In this document: positions 22,854 through 37,239 of the stretch, piece by piece
Position numbering within the stretch: position 1 is the first letter of the stretch
How the letters are laid out: each line of letters starts with the position of its first letter
Assembly: GCA_943737045.1 (NCBI GenBank)
Contig: CALSFV010000250.1
Location: forward strand, 594,001 to 658,000
DNA length: 64,000 bases
Direction: 5' to 3'
Source: Parapristionchus giblindavisi
Lineage: Eukaryota; Nematoda; Chromadorea; Rhabditida; Diplogasteridae
Translations under genes and position numbers: made by a program
Notes under the pieces: generated by a model
Database searches by the model: none
What the model saw: only the letters and a program-made list of their open reading frames with translations
What the model was told of the DNA's origin: nothing

Positions 22854-24756
22854 TTTTGCTGATTTTCTTTATGTCAAGATGAAACATCAAAAAACATTTT
22901 TTTTAAACGTCAAGTAAAACATCAAAAAACATCGATATCAAAGATCATTCTTTGTCTGTGTGTGTGTGCGCGCGATCTTTAACAACAAAATGATCAAAAG
23001 AAAAGCGATTCTTACATCTTGGACACACAAAGAATGATCTTTGATCTCGATGTTTTTTGATGTTTTACTTAACGTTTAAAAAAAATGTTTTTTGATGTTT
23101 CATCTTGACATAAAGAAAATCAGCAAAAGAAAAGTTCTGCAAGAGGTAGGGTTACAGGAACGGTAGCGAAGACTACGCAATCTATTCCCGCCCCTTCCCT
23201 TCTCTCTAGCAATCGCCCGTGAGAGACACCCTCTCCCTTCCCAACTTCGTGATTAGACACACCACTGCCAAAGATAGCGTAATTGCCGCAAACTAGCGGG
23301 AATTACGCTATCTCTCGCCCCCCCCCCCCTTCCCCTCTCCTTACTCTCTGTTCATACCACCCGCTTCGCCCTATTTGAGGCACGTTTGAAGAGATATCTA
23401 ATTCCCCTCACATCTGAGAGCTTTGCAGTCAACAGCAAAGTTGTAGCTCACATCGATCCGGTTCTGATTATTTTTTTGGCTGATGCGATACGATCAAAAC
23501 AAACAAAATGACAATCGTTCTACTTTTTCAAAGGGAAATCGAAACGATAAGCGTTCAAAATATGTTTTGGTATGGACAGTTGAATTTCTCTCAATGATTA
23601 GAGGAATCAGATTAGCATTTGAATATTGATTATCCATGTTATTCCCTCTATTTTCCATTTCAATAATGCATTATCTCAAGAGGGACATTGTTCACCTCTC
23701 ATTATCATGTCTTCCACTCTCGTCGCTGGTTGTGAGATTCTTTATATCAAATAAATTACACTTCGCATACAGTAGGTAATCATCGTATACAGTATCCCAG
23801 ACTATTCCAGTAGATGAATCAGCCTTGTGCTCGTGATCCCAATAATATATTTTAAATCGAAATCGATCTCTCATCATGAGGATTTTGTTTTGATTATTTT
23901 AAATTTTTAAACCAAGAAAAAAATCAAAAACTATTTTTATTGAATTGAAACGAAAAAAATGAAACATTGTGGCAAATTGTGAAAACATTTGTCAAAACTT
24001 AACAGCATTTCCTTTTTTACCATTTTTCACGGTCTTAATATAGTAAGTATTATGTATGATTTGTATTGTGTATCTGTTTGCCCTAATGCACAATATATGT
24101 ACAAGAATGTTTATATGAATAAGAATTTCATTTATAAGAATGTTTATATGTTTAACTATACTACTTTAACTAACAATAAATCTAACTACTATAACTAACA
24201 ATGAGACAATTATACATCAGCATCAGTGGACTCAAAACAAAATCCTCATGATGAGAGATCGATTTCCATTTAAAATATATTCTTGGGATGACGAGCACAA
24301 GGCTGATTCATCTACTTAAATAGTCTGGGATACTGTATACGATGATTACTTACTGTATGCGGAGTGTAATTTATCTGATATAAAGAATCTCACAACCAGC
24401 GACGAGAGTGGAAGACATGACAATGAGTTGTGAACAATGTCACTCTTGAGATAATGAATCATTGAAATGGAAAATAGAGGGAATAACATGTATAATCAAT
24501 ATTCATTTTTTGAACGGTTATCGTTTCGATTTCCCTCTGAAACGGTAGAACGATTGTCATTTTGCTAGTTTTGATCGTATCGTCTCTGTCAAATAATAGT
24601 CAGAACCGGATCGATGTGAGCTACAACTTTGCTGTTGACTGCAAAGCTCTCAGATGTGAGGGGAATTAGATATCTCTTCAAACGTGCCTCAAATAGGGCG
24701 AAGCGGGTGGTATGAACAGAGAGTAAGGAGAGGGGAAGGGGGGGGGGGGGGCGAGA

Positions 24757-24797
24757 GATAGCGTAATTCCCGCTAATTTAGCGGGAATTACGCTATC
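24757..24797. repeat. Perfect hairpin, 18-bp arms and 5-base loop
   Basis: GATAGCGTAATTCCCGCT, loop AATTT, then the exact complement. A looser version is at 23272-23313 in the other arm. Confidence 0.85.
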
Positions 24798-24899
24798 TTG
24801 GCAGTCTCTCTTCTCTCTTGCGGGAAATGACGAGAGAGTGGCAAGAGATGGGAACAGGGCCCGGTAAATACGATAACGCTTACGCACCGGCAACCCTAG

Positions 24900-24972
24900 C
24901 AAGAGGGATCGAACCAGTAACAGTCAAAAACTAACGCGGACACCTTATCCACTACACTACACAGGTCGTTAC
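24900..24972 (-). repeat. tRNA-like segment in inverted-repeat arm
   Basis: Minus-strand copy of the segment at 22777-22853, with both boxes preserved. Confidence 0.5.
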
Positions 24973-25879
24973 TTCGGAGGTTGATAGATGAGTTCACCAA
25001 CTCATAGGAAATGTTTGTGTACTATCCCCCGAAAATTTTCGAATTGACCATCGGAATTTCAATATCGATTTTCTCGAAACTCAGGTCGTCTAGGCAGCCC
25101 TAAAAAGAGCTTCGTAATCACCATCGAGAACTTAATCTAGTCATGATAGTGCCTTCTCATATGGCCAAGACAAGACCACAGAGCTCCCTTGTAAGCAGTG
25201 TTTCCACTGAATCTCAAGTGTCATAAAAGGCGATCTTCTTTCTTTTAATCATCTTTTAATTTTGATTTAATTTAATTTTTTTTTAAATCCAGTTTCAGTA
25301 ACAGAACACTAATGCATTCGATGAAATCAGGTAAACAACTTTTTTAAATAAAAAAAAATATTTTAAATCAATAAATCGTTAAAAAATCAATAAAAAAGTA
25401 CCTGAACATGAACCACGCCTAGCTCGGGTTTCTGCTCCCAGATCTCTTTCGCGACCTCCTCGCACGATGATGGAAGGTTAGTCGTCTGAATGTGTTTATT
25501 ATTATTTTTTTAATCTTTTCTTTTATATATTTGTTCACAATAATGAAACATTTCATCTTCCTTCTCTCTCATTAATTTCTTCTTATAATAGGATATTTGC
25601 ATAATAATAATAATAATATATTTATCGCATCTTGGAGAAAAGAGACAAGAGAGATTTTTTTCATAAACAAATAAAATACTTATTAAAACAAGAAGTAGCG
25701 ACGATATAGGTGCAATTACTGGATTGCAACCTTTAAAAAATTACTAAACACAAATAAAATTACTAAACATATTGAGATGTAATAGGTTTCAGCGATTGCA
25801 TTAAGTCGTAAATGAAGAAATGTATATAATTCTGTGATCTTGATCCAATAAATTCCATTAATTATCTATGAATAGTGTC

Positions 25880-25975
25880 CTAGGTGATATGGGGTCACTG
25901 GCCTAGCAGTGATCACCCGCAGGACTTCGTGTGCCTTGAATAACGGGTTGTACCCCTTACATTTACCTTTATATG
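25880..25975 (+). repeat. Dispersed repeat GCAGTGATCACCCGCAGGAC
   Basis: Copy of the repeat also at 7095 and 16385, here part of the array unit (equivalents at 30010 and 38770). Confidence 0.5.
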
Positions 25976-28071
25976 TCGATCTACCCCATTGGACTTCCAT
26001 ATTTTGTTACGGTAGACTCCTCATGTCATTTCACTCTCTCGTACTCTGCTTGTCTGGTGTCTCTCATATCTACAGTCTCTACCAATGTCATTGTAACGTG
26101 AATTGAGACATAATCAATAATCAGATGATACTCTGATCAGAGCAGAGAGTGTACAGATATGAGAGAGTGCAGAGAGAGCGGAATAGTGAGAGAGCGTGGA
26201 CAAGTGAGAGAGTGCAGAGAGAGTAGAATAGTGAGAGAGTGTGGACAAGTGAGAGAGTACAGAGAAAGAAAGACATGCGAGCGTCAGTGATCTACCATTC
26301 CCTCAGTCCTCGTTGTCTTTCCCGCCATTTCCTGTTGTTCCTGTTGCTTCCTTGAATATTAGTGTTTCTCTCACTCTACCTATATCATTTCTCGATCCTC
26401 CCTTTCTATCTCACCTCTACCTCTCTACCTTTCTCGACTCTGCCCTTTTCTTTCTTCTCCTTCTAAATTATCGATCAACTTTATACTTCAATTTGCCGAT
26501 TTGGCGCATTTGCTTATCACTGTTTTTGTCTAGACATGCATCTTTTATGTTCCAATTTGCGTATGCTTATCATGCCACATACTCTCATTCGCGTTCATTT
26601 CGTGTGTTTTAATCGGCCGGATTGTCTTTCTTCCTCTCCGCTTCCCCTTTCAAGTTGATCTTTGATCTTTGATCTTTCATTTATTGTTCATTTTCCGAAC
26701 TCTGAGATTCACATTCTCAATCGAAAGCTCTTCACCGCTCGGCCTAGTCCCTTTCTTTGCCTGCGGATAATCTTCTATTAGTTTGGAAATTCGCTTAAAT
26801 CATTTAAAATTTATTTCACACCAACTGTCGATTTATTGATCATATCTGTTGTTTTGATTATACCTATTCCCTATGAGCATTGGCTAGACAGTTGCATCTT
26901 ATTTGCATGTTTACATGCGAGATCAAACTACACTGTCTCTCTGACCCAGACGCTATCTCGTCACTCTATCTCTTTCTCGCACAAGATTTGGTTTGCGTGA
27001 TCAATAGTGTTATGAAAAGATGCGTCCACCATTCAGTTCCAGGCTGTTCTTCTCTCAACGTGGTCCAATTGTATTCTCTATAGTTTATTCCGTGTTTATC
27101 GCCTCACTAATTCATATCCTAGATCAGGCACTAGGTCGATTGAGAACCGATGAATAAGAACCGACTGGATGATAACTATTTGCACATGAGAGACGAGCGC
27201 AAATGAACAGACAAAGTTTGCAATTGGTTATCATCCAGTCGGTTAGTATTCATCGGTTCTCATTCGAACTAGTGCCCTAGATCACCACGTCGTATGTCCT
27301 GCCTTCACAATCTAATGCTCAATGAAATTTTAAAATCATGGTTTTAGGAGTTATGGCTGTTGAGGAGTGATTCGAGTGCATTCGACGAGGTGCGTTTCGT
27401 CCAAGGGCAACAAGGCCTCCCTGACTGGACCACAGGTACGGTAGTTGCACCACAAATCATGATAGTGACCTTTGTTTGAGTAATTGTGTACATTTTGCAG
27501 TTTACCAAGGACCCGGTCATGCACCATCAATTGGATGAGCGATTTGGATTGAGTGACGAGGAGATGAGGATGAGGAGGATTTCGTGCTGACGACATCTAT
27601 CAGCGCAAGATATTGCTGCTTCGCAGGCCTGTTCTTTCTTATTTTTGTTCTAGTTACAATTTACTTTTTCCATGTCATGTAAATTTGTGTGCACATCCTC
27701 GTCTCTAGTCATGTCCTAGTGCGTACTAGTCATATTCCAGATCGATGGCAGCGACCAAATTGATGATTCTTATCTTAATTTATCATTTTTCATGTACGCT
27801 CCGTACCTGATGTCACTGGAGGATATCGTAGTCATCCTCTGATGGTCAACTATTATCTTCCAAGGAGAGAAGGTGCTGTTCCAACGTCATTCTCTTCTCG
27901 TGTTTCCCGACGTTTTCCGGCATCTAATAAAGATATTTTGGGGTGTTAATGTTTGTAAGCGGTGTCCAAGCCCGCGAAGTTAAATGGGCGGAGTCAGAAT
28001 CGATATATAAGTGGGGTTCGCCATAAATGGGCGAGTGAGTATATCTAGAACCTTTGACAGTCTAAGGAATA

Positions 28072-28152
28072 GGGACCCATGGTCTAGTGGATAAGTCCTA
28101 GGACTACCAATCCGAGTGGTTGGTCGGCAGTGAGGTTCGATCCCCGAAGAGG
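28072..28152 (+). repeat. tRNA-like segment, copy 4
   Basis: A box TGGTCTAGTGG and B box GGTTCGATCCC intact. Confidence 0.55.
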
Positions 28153-28744
28153 ACTAGCAAAAGATGATCACTCTCACTTGTTCTCAAGTTCTTTTGCAAT
28201 TTTTGATTTGATGTATTCTCCCTCTCCCTACGCTAACGTGTAGTGTGTGACAGAAGACCCATAGAATGAGAATGAATCGTGAACTGACTTTTTTGCTCAA
28301 ATATCATGTATATTTCCTTTCAGCACATAAGTTGTTTTAGTTTGCAAATATCATGGCGAAGAAGATGCGTTTATGAAACCAATGCAGTGATAAAAAACGA
28401 AGAAACGAATCGAAAAAAGGAAAGTTTTGGGGCAAGAAAGTTTGTAAAAAAGAGCGTTTTTCTTAATTTGTTCACGTATTAATTTATTCAATGTAAGATA
28501 AATTAAATTAAAATAATGTCCTCATATTGTTGAGTCATGGCAGGGGTCCTTCATAGATCAATGAATAACTTTCTTATGTTCATCGTATCGTTTTTACATG
28601 GTCCTGTCAATCAATAATCTTGATTATCGATTGATTGAAAATCGATTTTTGAAATGTAAATTAATGAACCATGAAATCTGAAGCGGGCGAGCAGCCAATC
28701 CGCACGCTGAATCGAAATATCTCTGCAAATGCTTAACTCACAGT

Positions 28745-29297
28745 GTGCTTCGTATCGAAGAAGGCTCTCGAGGCTTGTTCAGCGATTTTGGGATGACGAG
28801 TGATCCAGAATTGTACAAAAACGGATTTTTGAAATTAATTTTCCAAAATTATTTTCAAATGATAACATAAAAAAACCTTCTTAGAATCTCCTCAGCGAAT
28901 GCGTGTGAGTCCTCCAAACAGTGGAGTCCCCTGACAATATATATTTTGATTTAACAGTAACAGCAACAGTAATACACTTTATCAAGATTGACTAAGCAGT
29001 GTTTCCACTGAATCTCAAGTGTCATAAAAGGCGATCTTCTTTCTTTTAATAATCTTTTAATTTTGATTTAATTAAATTTCAAAAAAATTCCAGTTTCAGG
29101 AACAGAACACTAATGCATTCGATGAAATCAGGTAAACAACTTTTTAAATTAAAAAAAAATATTTTGAAAATCAATAAATCATTAAAAAATCAATAAATCA
29201 AGTACCTGAACATGAACCACGCCTATCTCGGGTTTATGCTCCCAGATCTCTTTCGTGACCTCCTCGCACGATGATGGAAGGTTAGTCGTCTGAATGT
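28745..29297 (-). pseudogene. Repeat-borne spliced gene fragment, copy 2
   Basis: Exons about 29297-29204 (NLPSSCEEVTKEIWEHKPEI, GVVHVQ/GTAC), about 28935-28880 (GLHCLEDSHAFAEEILRR) and about 28822-28752 (FWITRHPKIAEQASRAFFDT, then a GTGAGT donor). Substitutions relative to copies 1 and 3 mostly preserve the frame. Family not recognised. Confidence 0.4.
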
Positions 29298-29577
29298 GTT
29301 TATTATTATTTTTTAAATCTATTCTTTTATATATTTGTTCACAATAATGAAACATTTCATCTTCCTTCTCTCTCATTAATTTCTTCTTATTATAGGATAT
29401 TTGCATAATAATAATAATAATATATTTATCGCATCTTGGAGAAAAGAGACAAGAGAGATTTTTTTCATAAACAATTAAAATACTTATTAAAACAAGAAGT
29501 AGCGACGATATAGGTGCAATTACTGGATTGCAACCTTTATAAAATTACTAAACACAAATAAAATTACTAAACATATT

Positions 29578-29888
29578 CACGGCGGCTCAATGATAGTAAC
29601 TAAGAAGCTCTTGCCTGAGAAAGAAAGTATCGCAAACTGAGTGATGATGAGCAGCGCAAAAGTTGATTACGGTATATCTGGGCGCTCGCTTCTGACTAGA
29701 CCTATCATCGAGTTTTACGATTCGCGAGACATGCCGAGATGGCTTAGTGGATAGAGCTTTTGTTTAGAGATCCGAACCTCGTAGGTTCGAATCCCGCCCA
29801 GTGCAAATCAACTTTGCCGATTTTTCGTAATGCAAGAGCCTTCAAGCCAAAGTTAAATGTAGGGATTTCTCTTCATTGAACCGCCGTG
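29578..29888. mobile_element. 311-bp TIR element with tRNA-like body, ATATT duplication
   Basis: Ends CACGGCGGCTCAATGA and TCATTGAACCGCCGTG (one mismatch). ATATT flanks both sides (29573-29577, 29889-29893). The sister unit at 38650 has the empty site AAACATATTGAGATG. Inside, 29733-29804 carries TGGCTTAGTGGATAGAGC and GGTTCGAATCC, excellent A and B boxes. It combines a DNA-transposon frame with a Pol III-type body. Confidence 0.8.
29733..29804 (+). repeat. tRNA-like segment inside the 311-bp element
   Basis: GCCGAGATGGCTTAGTGGAT at the 5' side and GGTTCGAATCCCGCC at the 3' side resemble a real tRNA, but acceptor ends do not pair and the anticodon arm is poor. Best called a tRNA-derived sequence. 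Confidence 0.5.
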
Positions 29889-30188
29889 ATATTGAGATGT
29901 AATAGGTTTCAGCGATTGCATTAAGCCGTAAATGAAGAAATGTATATAATTCTGTGATCTTGATCCAATAAATTCCATTAATTATCTATGAATAGTGTCC
30001 TAGGTGATATGGGGTCACTGGCCTAGCAGTGATCACCCGCAGGACTTCGTGTGCCTTGAATAACGGGTTGTACCCCTTACATTTACCTTTATATGTCGAT
30101 CTACCCCATTGGACTTCCATATTTGTTACGGTAGACTCCTCATGTCATTTCACTCTCTCGTACTCTGCTTGTCTGGTGTCTCTCATAT

Positions 30189-31888
30189 CACGCGTGTCGC
30201 GCAATGATCGATACAACTACCGGACAATGAAAAAATGAAAATTTGATATGAATCATTTTTGGATAGCCCTCACAGTGCCAGAGAAGATAGCGTTTCTATT
30301 TTTTGTTTAAGATCAATTTCGACGAAGATAGACGCCGTTGACTGTCGGAATCTGTGGAAAAGTCGTGACTTTGACCCGCTATAACTCGCTTTGGAATGGG
30401 AATAGCGAAAATATCACAGAGACATAAATTGTAGAAAATTTTCAGGAGAACCGAAATAGCACATTCAGAAATTATAAAATTGATTTTTCATCAACTTCTG
30501 TGGCGGGAAGCTGATGTTTGCACCACATATCGATTTAACACTTTTTTATTGGTTCAGATGATAGATATTTTGAAGATACATCGAATGATGTATGGTTATG
30601 GGGGTCGAATCACGGCCGCAATATGAGTTTTTCCCAAAAAACGAGTCTGAAATCTCGGACTATAATGCTTGGAGGTCAATTATTCGCTCGCGAGATGGAA
30701 GGATCACTTTGATCTACCCACTCGTCTCTCGCTGATCAATGATTCACCAACTTTTTTGTTTGTTTTACGTGTTTTCGACAGGTTTTTTTCGACAGGCCAT
30801 ATTCATATTGTTGATTCCTGAATATATTGTTGGCTCGAGTATGTGCTACTTCTCTGTCAATCGACCATCTCTCCATGAGAAGGGACCAAAGCTCAAGGGA
30901 GTCGATTTGGAGAAGATCGCGATGTACTGTAGTAATATTAACAATGGTCTTCATTTCAGGATCATCAACGAAACCGAGGAGGAAGAGCACTAAAAACAGT
31001 CGATCGAGCACTGCTTCCACTACGAAGAACACTCGTAAGTGGAGAAAAAACGAGTCGGAGGAGGATTCGGAGATGGAAGATGACGTCTTCGAGGGGGAGA
31101 ATGAGGAAGAGGATGAAGACGAATTTAATGAGATAATTACTGATAAACAGGATGAGAAGGGTTTTCTTCGGGAGACTATCGAGGCCGGAATTGACTCCAT
31201 CTTTGATAAATAAATTGTTTCTTGTTCGTAGTTATATTGTTTATATAGTAATTTATTCTTTGAATTATGTTTTAGTTATGATTTTCATTTATTTCTACGC
31301 TTTTTTTCAAGTTCCATGCACAGAAATACCAAGAAATATCATTGATCAGCGAGAGACCAGTGGGTAGATCAAAGTAACCCTTCCATCTCTCAGGCGAGAA
31401 ATCGGCTAAGTCCGAGATTTCAGACTCGTTTTCTGAGAAAAACTCATATTGCGGCCGTGATTCGACCCCCATAACCATACATCATTCGATGTATCTTCAA
31501 AATATCTATCATCTGAACCAATAAAAAAGTGTTAAATCGATATGTGGTGCAAACGTCAGCTTCCGGCCACAGAAGTTGGTGAAAAATCAATTTTGTAATT
31601 TCTGCTTGTGTTATTTCCATTCTCCTGAAAATTTTCTACAATTTATGTCTCTGTGATATTTTCGCTATTCCCATTCCAAAGCGAGTTATAGCGGGTGAAA
31701 GTTACGACTTTTTCGCAGATTCCGACAGTCAACGGCGTCTATCTTCGTCGAAATTGATCTTAGACAAAAAATCGAAACGCTATCTTTTTCGGCACTGTCA
31801 TGGCTATCAAAAAATAGTAAATATAATAGGGGTTAAATTTTGTCCGGACAACAAACGATTTTGTCTCGATCCTTACGCGACACGCGTG
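30189..31888. mobile_element. 1700-bp long-TIR element carrying a gene, ATAT duplication
   Basis: Ends CACGCGTGTCGCG and CGCGACACGCGTG. TIRs extend to about 550 bp each (30189-30745 and 31340-31888) with scattered differences. ATAT flanks both ends; the sister unit at 38946 has the empty site CTCATATCTACAG. The unique centre (30746-31339) holds a plus-strand coding region. Superfamily unassigned: the short duplication and long TIRs do not fit one family cleanly. Confidence 0.8.
30841..31213 (+). CDS. Acidic-tailed protein inside the long-TIR element (unknown)
   Basis: The last exon is clear: after CTTCATTTCAG at 30959, an open frame runs 30960-31213 with a basic segment (TKPRRKSTKNSRSS), a strongly acidic segment (EEDSEMEDDVFEGENEEEDE) and the C-terminus FLRETIEAGIDSIFDK. 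Upstream, in another frame, MCYFSVNRPSLHEKGPKLKG and VDLEKIAMYC look like a preceding exon, but the only intron between them would be 31-37 bases, too short to be sure. No transposase motif. It could be a captured host gene or an element-specific accessory protein. Confidence 0.45.
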
Positions 31889-34217
31889 ATATCTACAGTC
31901 TCTACCAATTTCATTGTAACGTGAATTGAGACATAATCAATAATCAGATGATACTCTGATCAGAGCAGAGAGTGTACAGATATGAGAGAGTGCAGAGAGA
32001 GCGGAATAGTGAGAGAGCGTGGACAAGTGAGAGAGTGCAGAGAGAGTAGAATAGTGAGAGAGTGTGGACAAATGAGAGAGTGCAGAGAAAGAAAGACATG
32101 CGAGCGTCATTGATCTACCATTGCCTATCAATCCTTGTTCCCTCAGTCCTCGTTGTCTTTCCCGCCATTTACCTCGTGTTGCTTCCTTGATTATTCGTTT
32201 TTTTTCTCTCACTCTCCCTATGTATATCCTGCCTTTTCATCCTCCCTCTCTATCTCACCTCTACCTCTCTACCTATCTCCTCTATAGAGCATATATGCCC
32301 TTCTCTATTAGTTTCGAAATCCGCTTAAATCATTTGAAATATGTTGTACTCCTTCCATCGAATTCTTGATCGTATCTGTTATTTTGATTATCGTTTTCCC
32401 TTGAATATTGATTAGACGATTGCATCTCATTTGCATGTTTATATGCGAGATCAAACTACACAGTCTCTCTGACCCAGACGCAGTCTCTTCACTCTATCTC
32501 TTTCTCGCACTATCTAGCCTATGTCCATTTATGCCTTGGCCTATCATGAATCGACGCTTTTTTCGAAAGAACTTCTCCATGAAAAATGATAAATTAAAAC
32601 TAGATTTAAAAATTCGAACTCTGTCATCGATCTTGTCACTACTTGTGTAGAGACTAGGATATGCCCACAGATTTACACCACAATTATAAGGCTATAGCAA
32701 CTGGGACCATAATGACAAAGAACAGGCCTTAGAAGCAGCAATATCGTGTGCAGATAGACGTCACCAACACGAAATCCTCCTCATCCTCATCTCCTCGTCA
32801 CTCAATCCAAATCCCTCATCCAATTGATCGTGCATGACCGGGTCCTTGGTAAACTGCAAAATGTAAACAATTACTCAAACAAAGGTCATTATCATGATTT
32901 ATGGTGTAACTACCGTACCTGTGGTCCAGTGAGGGAGGCCTTGGTGCCCTTTGACGAAACGCTCCTCGCGAATGCACTCGACGCTCACCTCAACAGCCAT
33001 AACTCGTAAAACCATGATGATTAAATTTGCCAGTTTACGGTAGCTAAACTACAGTATACCTTGTCACTGCGAACTTGTAGTCGAGGGTAGTAGCAGAGGT
33101 TAGTCTCCTTGCGTTTTTGCTCCGACCAAAAAAACAACGAATCAGCTCATCTTTGACGACCGTGATGATTAGCTAATGAATCTGTAATGGATTTTAGTGT
33201 GAGTAAAGGACAGAAGACATGGTGATCCTGGGCACTATGCAGAATGAAAACCGATGAATAAGAACCGACTGGATGATAACCATTTACATGCTTTGTCTAT
33301 TCATTTGCGCTCCTTATGTGCAAGTAGTAATCATCCAGTAGGTTCTTATTCATCGGTTCTCATCCGACATAATGCCTGATCTAGGATGCGAATGGGGAAG
33401 ACGAGAAACACGGAATAAACAATAGAGAATACAAGAGGATTACGTTCTTGAGAGAAGAACAGTCTAGAACAATATGGTGGAAGCTTCTTTGGACAACACT
33501 ATTAATCACACAAACCAAATCGTGTGCTCATACACTATCTCGGGCATAAAATGGAACAAAAATGGTTTTGTAATCAAAGGAAGCGTTGAATCATGATAGA
33601 TCAAGTCATAAATGGACATAGGTTAGATAGTTCGAGAAAGAGATAGAGTGAAGAGAGAGCGTCTGGGTCAGAGAGACAGTGTAGTCTGATCTCACAAGTA
33701 CCATGTAAGAAAGAGCTTTAGACTGTGAATGTGTATGCGGACGATAGAACAATAAACGAAAGATCAAAGATCAACTTTAAAAGAAGACTAACACGAAGAG
33801 AGACAATAAGGCCAAGGTCTGTAAACGATATGAAAAAGAATGAGAACATGTGGCATGATGAGCATATGCAAATTGGAACATATTAGATGCATGTCTAGAC
33901 AACTACAGCGGGCAAAGTCGGCAAAGTCAGGTATAAAGTCGATCGATAATTTTAAGGGAGAAAGAAGAGAAGGGCATAGAGGAAAAAGGTAGAGAGGTGG
34001 AGGTGAGATAGAGAGGGGATGAAAGAAAGACAGGATATAGGGAAAGTGAGAGAAAAAAACAATATTCAAGGAAGCAACACGTGGGAAATGGCGGGAAAGA
34101 CAACGAGGACTGAGGAAATAACGATCGATAGACAATGGTAGATCATTGACGCTCGCATGTCTCTTCCTCTGCACTCTATAACTGGTCCACACTATCTCTG
34201 CACTCTCTCACTATTCC

Positions 34218-34443
<226 letters not shown>

Positions 34444-34992
34444 CAATCTCTACTGTGATCAAAGTATCATTTTTCTAGAGTAGTGCCCGGCTGGCCAATT
34501 CCGAGTTGGTGGGATCGAGTCAGGCTTGTGGCAGACGGACGAAAATGATAGCCGACCGCTCTTGACTAAAATGACCACAATCAGAGAAAAACGGAGAGAG
34601 AGAGAGAATGGGTGTGGAAGAGACGTTTTGTGTTCCAGCCCCGATGCGAGTAGATTGGAACAATCGCGACAACCAATCTATTCATGCGAAGAGGCGGCCG
34701 ACGAGGAGAATCCTACGTGTATTGATCGTTAGTCTAACCTTTCACTACCGGTAGAGGTATACCTGACAGCTTATAGATTTCACACCATTTTAGCTATACA
34801 ACGTTCGACACAATTGGACTCCTTTATTTTCTTACTGTAGTCTCTTCATGTCATTTCACTCTCTCGTACTCTGCTTGTCTGGGGTCTCTCATATCTCTAC
34901 AGTCTCTGACAATGTGCGCTGTGTTTTCGTTATTGTGGCATGAAATGAGATCGATAAATGATCAGATGATACTTTGATCACAGTAGAGATTG

Positions 34993-35222
<230 letters not shown>

Positions 35223-37157
35223 GGAATAGTGAGAGAGTGCAGAGATAGTGTGGACCAGTTATAGAGTGCAGAGGAAGAGACATGCGAGCGTCAATGATCT
35301 ACCATTGTCTATCGATCGTTATTTCCTCAGTCCTCGTTGTCTTTCCCGCCATTTCCCACGTGTTGCTTCCTTGAATATTGTTTTTTTCTCTCACTTTCCC
35401 TATATCCTGTCTTTCTTTCATCCCCTCTCTATCTCACCTCCACCTCTCTACCTTTTTCCTCTATGCCCTTCTCTTCTTTCTCCCTTAAAATTATCGATCG
35501 ACTTTATACCTGACTTTGCCGACTTTGCCCGCTGTAGTTGTCTAGACATGCATCTAATATGTTCCAATTTGCATATGCTCATCATGCCACATGTTCTCAT
35601 TCTTTTTCATATCGTTTACAGACCTTGGCCTTATTGTCTCTCTTCGTGTTAGTCTTCTTTTAAAGTTGATCTTTGATCTTTCGTTTATTGTTCTATCGTC
35701 CGCATACACATTCACAGTCTAAAGCTCTTTCTTACATGGTACTTGTGAGATCAGACTACACTGTCTCTCTGACCCAGACGCTCTCTCTTCACTCTATCTC
35801 TTTCTCGAACTATCTAACCTATGTCCATTTATGACTTGATCTATCATGATTCAACGCTTCCTTTGATTACAAAACCATTTTTGTTCCATTTTATGCCCGA
35901 GATAGTGTATGAGCACACGATTTGGTTTGTGTGATTAATAGTGTTGTCCAAAGAAGCTTCCACCATATTGTTCTAGACTGTTCTTCTCTCAAGAACGTAA
36001 TCCTCTTGTATTCTCTATTGTTTATTCCGTGTTTCTCGTCTTCCCCATTCGCATCCTAGATCAGGCATTATGTCGGATGAGAACCGATGAATAAGAACCT
36101 ACTGGATGATTACTACTTGCACATAAGGAGCGCAAATGAATAGACAAAGCATGTAAATGGTTATCATCCAGTCGGTTCTTATTCATCGGTTTTCATTCTG
36201 CATAGTGCCCAGGATCACCATGTCTTCTGTCCTTTACTCACACTAAAATCCATTACAGATTCATTAGCTAATCATCACGGTCGTCAAAGATGAGCTGATT
36301 CGTTGTTTTTTTGGTCGGAGCAAAAACGCAAGGAGACTAACCTCTGCTACTACCCTCGACTACAAGTTCGCAGTGACAAGGTATACTGTAGTTTAGCTAC
36401 CGTAAACTGGCAAATTTAATCATCATGGTTTTACGAGTTATGGCTGTTGAGGTGAGCGTCGAGTGCATTCGCGAGGAGCGTTTCGTCAAAGGGCACCAAG
36501 GCCTCCCTCACTGGACCACAGGTACGGTAGTTGCACCATAAATCATGATAATGACCTTTGTTTGAGTAATTGTTTACATTTTGCAGTTTACCAAGGACCC
36601 GGTCATGCACGATCAATTGGATGAGGGATTTGGATTGAGTGACGAGGAGATGAGGATGAGGAGGATTTCGTGTTGGTGACGTCTATCTGCACACGATATT
36701 GCTGCTTCTAAGGCCTGTTCTTTGTCATTATGGTCCCAGTTGCTATAGCCTTATAATTGTGGTGTAAATCTGTGGGCATATCCTAGTCTCTACACAAGTA
36801 GTGACAAGATCGATGACAGAGTTCGAATTTTTAAATCTAGTTTTAATTTATCATTTTTCATGGAGAAGTTCGTTCCGTTCCTGATGACTGTAGGACTTCT
36901 ATATCGTCATGAACGTCTGATGTTGGACTTCGAAGGAAGGAAGGTGCTGCTTCAAGTCTTGCTGTGTTTCCCGACGTTGCCCGGCATCTGCGCAGATCTT
37001 ATTTTCTGTATTAATAAACATATTTGGGGTGTTGATGCTTGCAAACGGTGTCCAAGCCCGCGCAGTTAAATGGGCGGAGTCATAATCGATATATAAGTAG
37101 AGTTTACCATAAATGGGTGAGTGAGTATATCTAGATCCTTTGACAGTCTAAGAAATA

Positions 37158-37239
37158 GGGACCCATGGTCTAGTGGATAAATGCTAGGACTACCAATCCG
37201 AGCGGTTGGTCGGCAGGGAGGTTCGAATCCCCGAAGAGG
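37158..37239 (+). repeat. tRNA-like segment, copy 5
   Basis: A box TGGTCTAGTGG and B box GGTTCGAATCCCC intact. Confidence 0.55.

Larger units (their letters stand above)
22641..25191. mobile_element. 2551-bp inverted-repeat element, TAA duplication
   Basis: Ends CAAGGGAGCTCTGTGGTC and its complement; arms of about 1 kb (22641-23890 and 24231-25191) with a 340-bp spacer. TAA flanks both ends (22638-22640, 25192-25194). Sister units at 28990 and 38070 have the uninterrupted site GATTGACTAAGCAGTGTTTC. A 3-bp TWA-type duplication suggests a Harbinger-like mechanism. Each arm carries a tRNA-like segment, a G or C homopolymer and a hairpin around GATAGCGTAATTCCCGCT. The left arm alone contains an extra 300-bp palindrome (22836-23150). 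No transposase. Confidence 0.85.
22430..25490 (-). pseudogene. Repeat-borne spliced gene fragment, copy 1 (interrupted)
   Basis: Minus-strand exons: about 25490-25401 (NLPSSCEEVAKEIWEQKPEL, GVVHVQ then GTAC donor), about 22580-22536 (CLEDSHAFAEEILRR) and about 22480-22405 (ITSHPKIAEHFEALKAVFDI). The 2551-bp inverted-repeat element sits inside the intron between the first and second. The protein family is not recognised. Two other copies are at 28745-29297 and 37815-38375. Preserved reading frames and splice sites suggest a captured host gene segment, not satellite DNA. Confidence 0.4.
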